From NCBI GenBank assembly GCA_007125435.1, contig SLDF01000383.1, positions 1 through 10,062 on the forward strand: a DNA stretch of 10,062 nucleotides, in the 5' to 3' direction. A program made the translations under genes and the position numbers. Source of the stretch: Saprospiraceae bacterium. GTDB taxonomy: Bacteria > Bacteroidota > Bacteroidia > Chitinophagales > Saprospiraceae. Positions within the stretch are counted from its first letter, which is position 1, and each line of letters begins with the position of its first letter. Of the stretch, positions 7,525-10,062 are shown in pieces. The notes below the pieces were generated by a model. The model ran no database searches. It saw only the letters and a list, made by a program, of their open reading frames with translations, and was not told the DNA's origin.

Positions 7525-9621
7525 ATGAAGTCAATAATATATACCATCCTATTCTTAGGCATCTTCTCATCAATGGGCTGGTCTCAGATTGATTCATTGC
7601 CTATTGATGACTCTGGTGATTTTCAAGACCTGATCGAGGACTTTATACTCGCTGCAGAGGGTGGAGACTTTGACTTTAACACTTTAATGGAAGAGATAGA
7701 GCACTATCGCACCCGTCCAATAAACCTCAACAAAGCCACACGCGAACAACTTAGGGAGCTTCAGTTGCTGTCAGAATTGCACATTAATAGATTATTCGCA
7801 TATAGAGAGACAGCTGGTGATCTCATCGCTATCTACGAATTGCAAGCCGTACCAGGTTGGGACCTCAATCTGATTAGAGCTATACTTCCATTTGTCACAG
7901 TGGGCGACAAGGCCTTCGATCAGCACCGCAGCGTATGGGAAATGATCAAAGACAGTAGACGAGAGCTCTACATCAGGACTGGTAGAGTGCTTGAAGAACA
8001 AAGAGGATTTACTGACCCGGGGCCCAATAATGCTTCGAGGTTTGTAGGCGACCCTTTCAATCACTTCACAAGATATCGACATACATTTGAAAACAAGCTC
8101 AGTCTTGGGTTTACCGGCCAGAAGGACCCTGGTGAGGACTTTTTTACCGGCATCAATCCCTATGGCTTTGACTTCTATAGTGCGCATATATTTTTAAGAG
8201 ACTATAACTCCAGACTAAAGAGTCTGGCTTTAGGTGACTTTGCAGTCAGCTTTGGTCAGGGTCTATTGATCCACTCTGGATTTGCCACGCGTAAGAGTGC
8301 ATTTGTCATGAATATCAAAAGAGGTACCAGACCCTTAAGACCATATACCTCCATAGATGAAAACAACTTTATGCGAGGAGCCGGTATCACTTATGGTGTT
8401 CACAAAAATATCGATGTCACTTACTTTGTCTCCTACAAAAGGAGAGACGCAAATATTCGAATAGATACGCTAGAGGATGTCGATGAAAATGTAAGTTTCT
8501 TTTCATCCATCCTTTCATCAGGATTTCATCGCACACCTAATGAGATAGAAAATAAAAATGCTGTTGGGCATTTCACGACTGGTACAAGCATACAGTACGA
8601 TAAAGGGCGATTTAAACTAGGGCTAAATGCACTATATGACCGTTTTGACGAGCCCTTTCAGCGTAATCAGTTACCCTACAACCAGTTCTATTTTTCCGGT
8701 CAGGAGCTACTCAATGCCAGTCTGGACTATACCTACATCTTCCGCAATGCCCATTTCTTCGGTGAGACAGCCATTAGTGATAATGGGGCTATTGCTACAG
8801 TCAATGGCCTCTTAGCCGGACTGGATAAGCACGTAGATGTGTCTGTGCTTTATCGGTATTTTCCGCGAGATTACCACGCCATTTTACCCAATCCATTCGC
8901 CGAGACTATCATTGCTAATAATGAAAGAGGCCTCTACTTTGGTATGGAAGTCAGACCTGACAAGCATTGGAACATTAGTGCATATGCTGATATGTGGCAG
9001 CATCCCTGGCTGAGGTTTCAGGTCGATGGCCTCTCGACCGGTTCAGAGTATTTTGCGAGAGTGACTTATACACTTAAGCGGCGGGCCGAGATCTATGCCC
9101 AGTACAGGATTAAAACCCGAGATCGCAATGACAATGCAGAAGGTGAGGACATCAAAAACCGCATACTCCTCCCCCACAGTCGAGAGCAGATTCGCCTGCA
9201 CTTTAGCAATAGAGTATCCAAGGCTTTAGAGCTCAGAAGTAGAGTTGAGTTTTCGAAATACCGCATTGGCAACAACGATCCCACAGGTGGATTCATGATC
9301 TATCAAGATGTCATTTACAAGCCCATCGGCTATCCATTATCATTCACTACGAGATTAGCCCTATTCGATGTTGATGACTTCAATAGCCGTATATACGCAT
9401 TCGAAAACGACGTTATTTACAGCTTCTCCATTCCAGCATTCTTCAATCAGGGTATGCGCTACTTCCTCCTAGTGCGTTATCGTGGCATCCGTAATGTCAT
9501 GATCGAATTCAGAGTTGCACAGACCTATTATACCAACATCGACGAGATCGGCTCCGGTCTCAACCTTATTGAAGGCAATACCCGTACAGATGCCAAAATT
9601 CAGGTGAAATTTAGGTTTTAA
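7525..9621 (+). CDS. HhH-domain protein with probable outer-membrane beta-barrel
   Basis: Exported protein of 698 residues of a family common in Bacteroidota and functionally uncharacterised. A signal peptide spans 1-20 (cut near GWS|Q). Residues about 30-66 are acidic. Residues 67-126 are two ComEA-like helix-hairpin-helix units: NLNKATREQLRELQLL, a short link with AYRETAGDLIAIYELQAVPGW, then LIRAILPFV. From about 150 to the end there are alternating polar/aromatic strands with frequent Tyr, Phe and Arg and turn-like Asn/Asp/Gly, ending in KIQVKFRF with terminal Phe, the usual outer-membrane assembly signal. I infer a barrel in the outer membrane with the HhH part in the periplasm. HhH units normally bind DNA without sequence preference; here that is unproven and they could mediate protein contacts. 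It has its own promoter (7464-7496). The composite repeat copy B begins seven bases after the stop. Confidence 0.88.
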   Translation: MKSIIYTILFLGIFSSMGWSQIDSLPIDDSGDFQDLIEDFILAAEGGDFDFNTLMEEIEHYRTRPINLNKATREQLRELQLLSELHINRLFAYRETAGDLIAIYELQAVPGWDLNLIRAILPFVTVGDKAFDQHRSVWEMIKDSRRELYIRTGRVLEEQRGFTDPGPNNASRFVGDPFNHFTRYRHTFENKLSLGFTGQKDPGEDFFTGINPYGFDFYSAHIFLRDYNSRLKSLALGDFAVSFGQGLLIHSGFATRKSAFVMNIKRGTRPLRPYTSIDENNFMRGAGITYGVHKNIDVTYFVSYKRRDANIRIDTLEDVDENVSFFSSILSSGFHRTPNEIENKNAVGHFTTGTSIQYDKGRFKLGLNALYDRFDEPFQRNQLPYNQFYFSGQELLNASLDYTYIFRNAHFFGETAISDNGAIATVNGLLAGLDKHVDVSVLYRYFPRDYHAILPNPFAETIIANNERGLYFGMEVRPDKHWNISAYADMWQHPWLRFQVDGLSTGSEYFARVTYTLKRRAEIYAQYRIKTRDRNDNAEGEDIKNRILLPHSREQIRLHFSNRVSKALELRSRVEFSKYRIGNNDPTGGFMIYQDVIYKPIGYPLSFTTRLALFDVDDFNSRIYAFENDVIYSFSIPAFFNQGMRYFLLVRYRGIRNVMIEFRVAQTYYTNIDEIGSGLNLIEGNTRTDAKIQVKFRF

Positions 9622-9628
9622 AAGAGTA

Positions 9629-9955
9629 TTTGGGCGTGACCACTCGTCCCTCTTAGAGAGTGACGAGAGGTCGGGCTATCCGCTTGTATTCCTGACTGTC
9701 TCATGGGCAGTCACTATGCATCTAGTGGCTTCCTCCGGTCGCCCCTATATGCAAGTTCCTGCTATCCATTCGTCAGCCATTCATATCGCTGCTATCCCTC
9801 ACGCGGTTGTCGGTTGTCCGTTGTTTACGCTTCGCTGTTTAGGCAAACGATCGGCTATCGCCTTCGTTTGCTGTTTACGCTACTAGCACTCCGTGCTCTG
9901 TGCTGTTTAGGCTTGAAGTAGGCTATAAGCTTTCAAGTTTTATTTGAATAAAAGC
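9629..9955 (+). repeat. Composite hairpin-rich repeat, copy B (plus orientation)
   Basis: This is the inverted partner of copy A. In order: head TTTGGGCGTG (9629-9638), a long hairpin (9638-9672), GTCGGGCTATCCGC, hairpin GACTGTC/GGCAGTC (9694-9712), a 37-base hairpin TGCAT-TAG-GGC / GCC-CTA-ATGCA with two symmetric mismatches (9717-9753), GCTATCCCTCACGC (ending 9804), a short private block with TTGTCGGTTGTCCG, hairpin GCAAACGA/TCGTTTGC (9843-9871), hairpin AGCAC-TCC-GTGCT (9885-9897), and the tail GCTTGAAG..AAGCTTTCAAG. GCTGTTTA occurs at 9834, 9870 and 9902. From 9740 to 9804 there are four differences from copy A. I recall GGGCGTG..GGGTCGGGCTATCCGC..CTATCCCTCACGC as a motif seen after genes in many Bacteroidota genomes; this is memory, not a search. 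The open frame 9703-9921 is not considered a gene. Confidence 0.85.
9638..9672 (+). terminator. Long hairpin just after the HhH/barrel gene
   Basis: A near-perfect 35-base stem-loop: GACC/GGTC, an A-A mismatch, CTCGTC/GACGAG, a C-T mismatch, CTCT/AGAG, and the loop TAG. It has 14 base pairs and begins 17 bases after the stop codon. Its place suggests transcription termination or 3'-end protection of the mRNA. It lacks the T-run of an ordinary intrinsic terminator, so the role is uncertain; structurally it is the variable hairpin of copy B. Confidence 0.45.
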
Positions 9956-10001
9956 TCCTCATGAACAAGCAGCCGTAAAATTTTCAACAGAAGCTCTGTT
10001 A

Positions 10002-10062
10002 TAAACGCGAGTGAAACGAGTTAAACATGAGCGACAGCGAATTAAACGTGAGCGACAGCGAA
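10002..10062 (+). repeat. 20-21 bp tandem array, cut by window end
   Basis: Three units start with TAAAC at 10002, 10022 and 10043. The last two read TAAAC-RTGAGCGACAGCGAA and differ at one of their 20 shared positions. The first is diverged (GCGAGTGAAACGAG). There are no unique spacers, so it is not a CRISPR. The array runs off the end, so the copy number is unknown. The stretch 9957-10001 before it shows nothing recognisable. Confidence 0.7.

Noticed and set aside
7792..8187. Minus-strand open frame of 131 codons inside the HhH/barrel gene
   Set aside because: It is fully covered by a well-supported gene on the plus strand and shows no domain, signal peptide or start context.
5676..9621. 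Foreign origin of the two-gene block from base composition
   Set aside because: By eye the block is richer in G+C than the kinase gene but similar to the helicase gene, so there is no clear contrast.
9703..9921. Plus-strand open frame of 72 codons beginning MGSHYASSGFL
   Set aside because: Same reason: it is copy B of the repeat, and the frame diverges from copy A's after the shared part.
5155..9955. Composite transposon carrying two cargo genes
   Set aside because: Neither repeat copy encodes a transposase or has recognisable terminal inverted repeats, and I see no target-site duplication at the outer ends.
10002..10062. CRISPR array
   Set aside because: The units abut with no spacers, are only 20-21 bases long, and no cas gene is present.

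Overview
The window looks like chromosome of a member of the Bacteroidota, probably a Saprospiria- or Flavobacteriia-like lineage; I cannot resolve the class. Supporting signs are a match to the Bacteroidota sigma factor promoter (TTTG, 21-base spacer, TAnnTTTG) before the gene at 7525, a DUF3667 zinc-ribbon membrane protein, a TPR-type sensor kinase, a secreted helix-hairpin-helix/beta-barrel protein, signal peptides ending in SQ, and near absence of Shine-Dalgarno sequences.

Layout: (1) 1-1854 (+), a TPR sensor histidine kinase whose 5' end lies before the window. (2) 1925-3079 (-), a DUF3667 membrane protein convergent with the kinase. (3) 3312-4586 (+), a DEAD-box RNA helicase of RhlE type that appears to start at TTG. 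(4) 4587-5675, about 1.1 kb without a credible gene but full of repeats: a truncated repeat tail, a REP-like palindrome, a 10-bp-stem hairpin, and one complete copy (copy A, minus orientation) of a composite hairpin-rich repeat. (5) 5676-7430 (+), a secreted UshA/CpdB-family nucleotidase/phosphodiesterase. (6) 7525-9621 (+), an exported protein with a ComEA-like HhH region and a probable outer-membrane beta-barrel, with its own promoter. (7) 9629-9955, a second copy (copy B, plus orientation) of the composite repeat starting seven bases after the stop codon. (8) 10002-10062, a 20-21 bp tandem array cut by the window end.

The genes are mostly ordinary housekeeping or envelope functions. Two of them, the nucleotidase and the HhH/barrel protein, both act outside the cytoplasm, are co-oriented, and are bracketed by the two inverted copies of the repeat. 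That repeat is the most interesting signal here. The copies share a 71-bp stretch without a mismatch (5411-5481 and 9669-9739), conserved hairpins, conserved 32/36-base spacing of a TAAACAGC motif, and two places where one copy has a different hairpin between identical flanks. This points to selection or amplification acting on structure rather than on protein. I see no transposase, CRISPR array, rRNA or tRNA, and no clear defence or secretion system.
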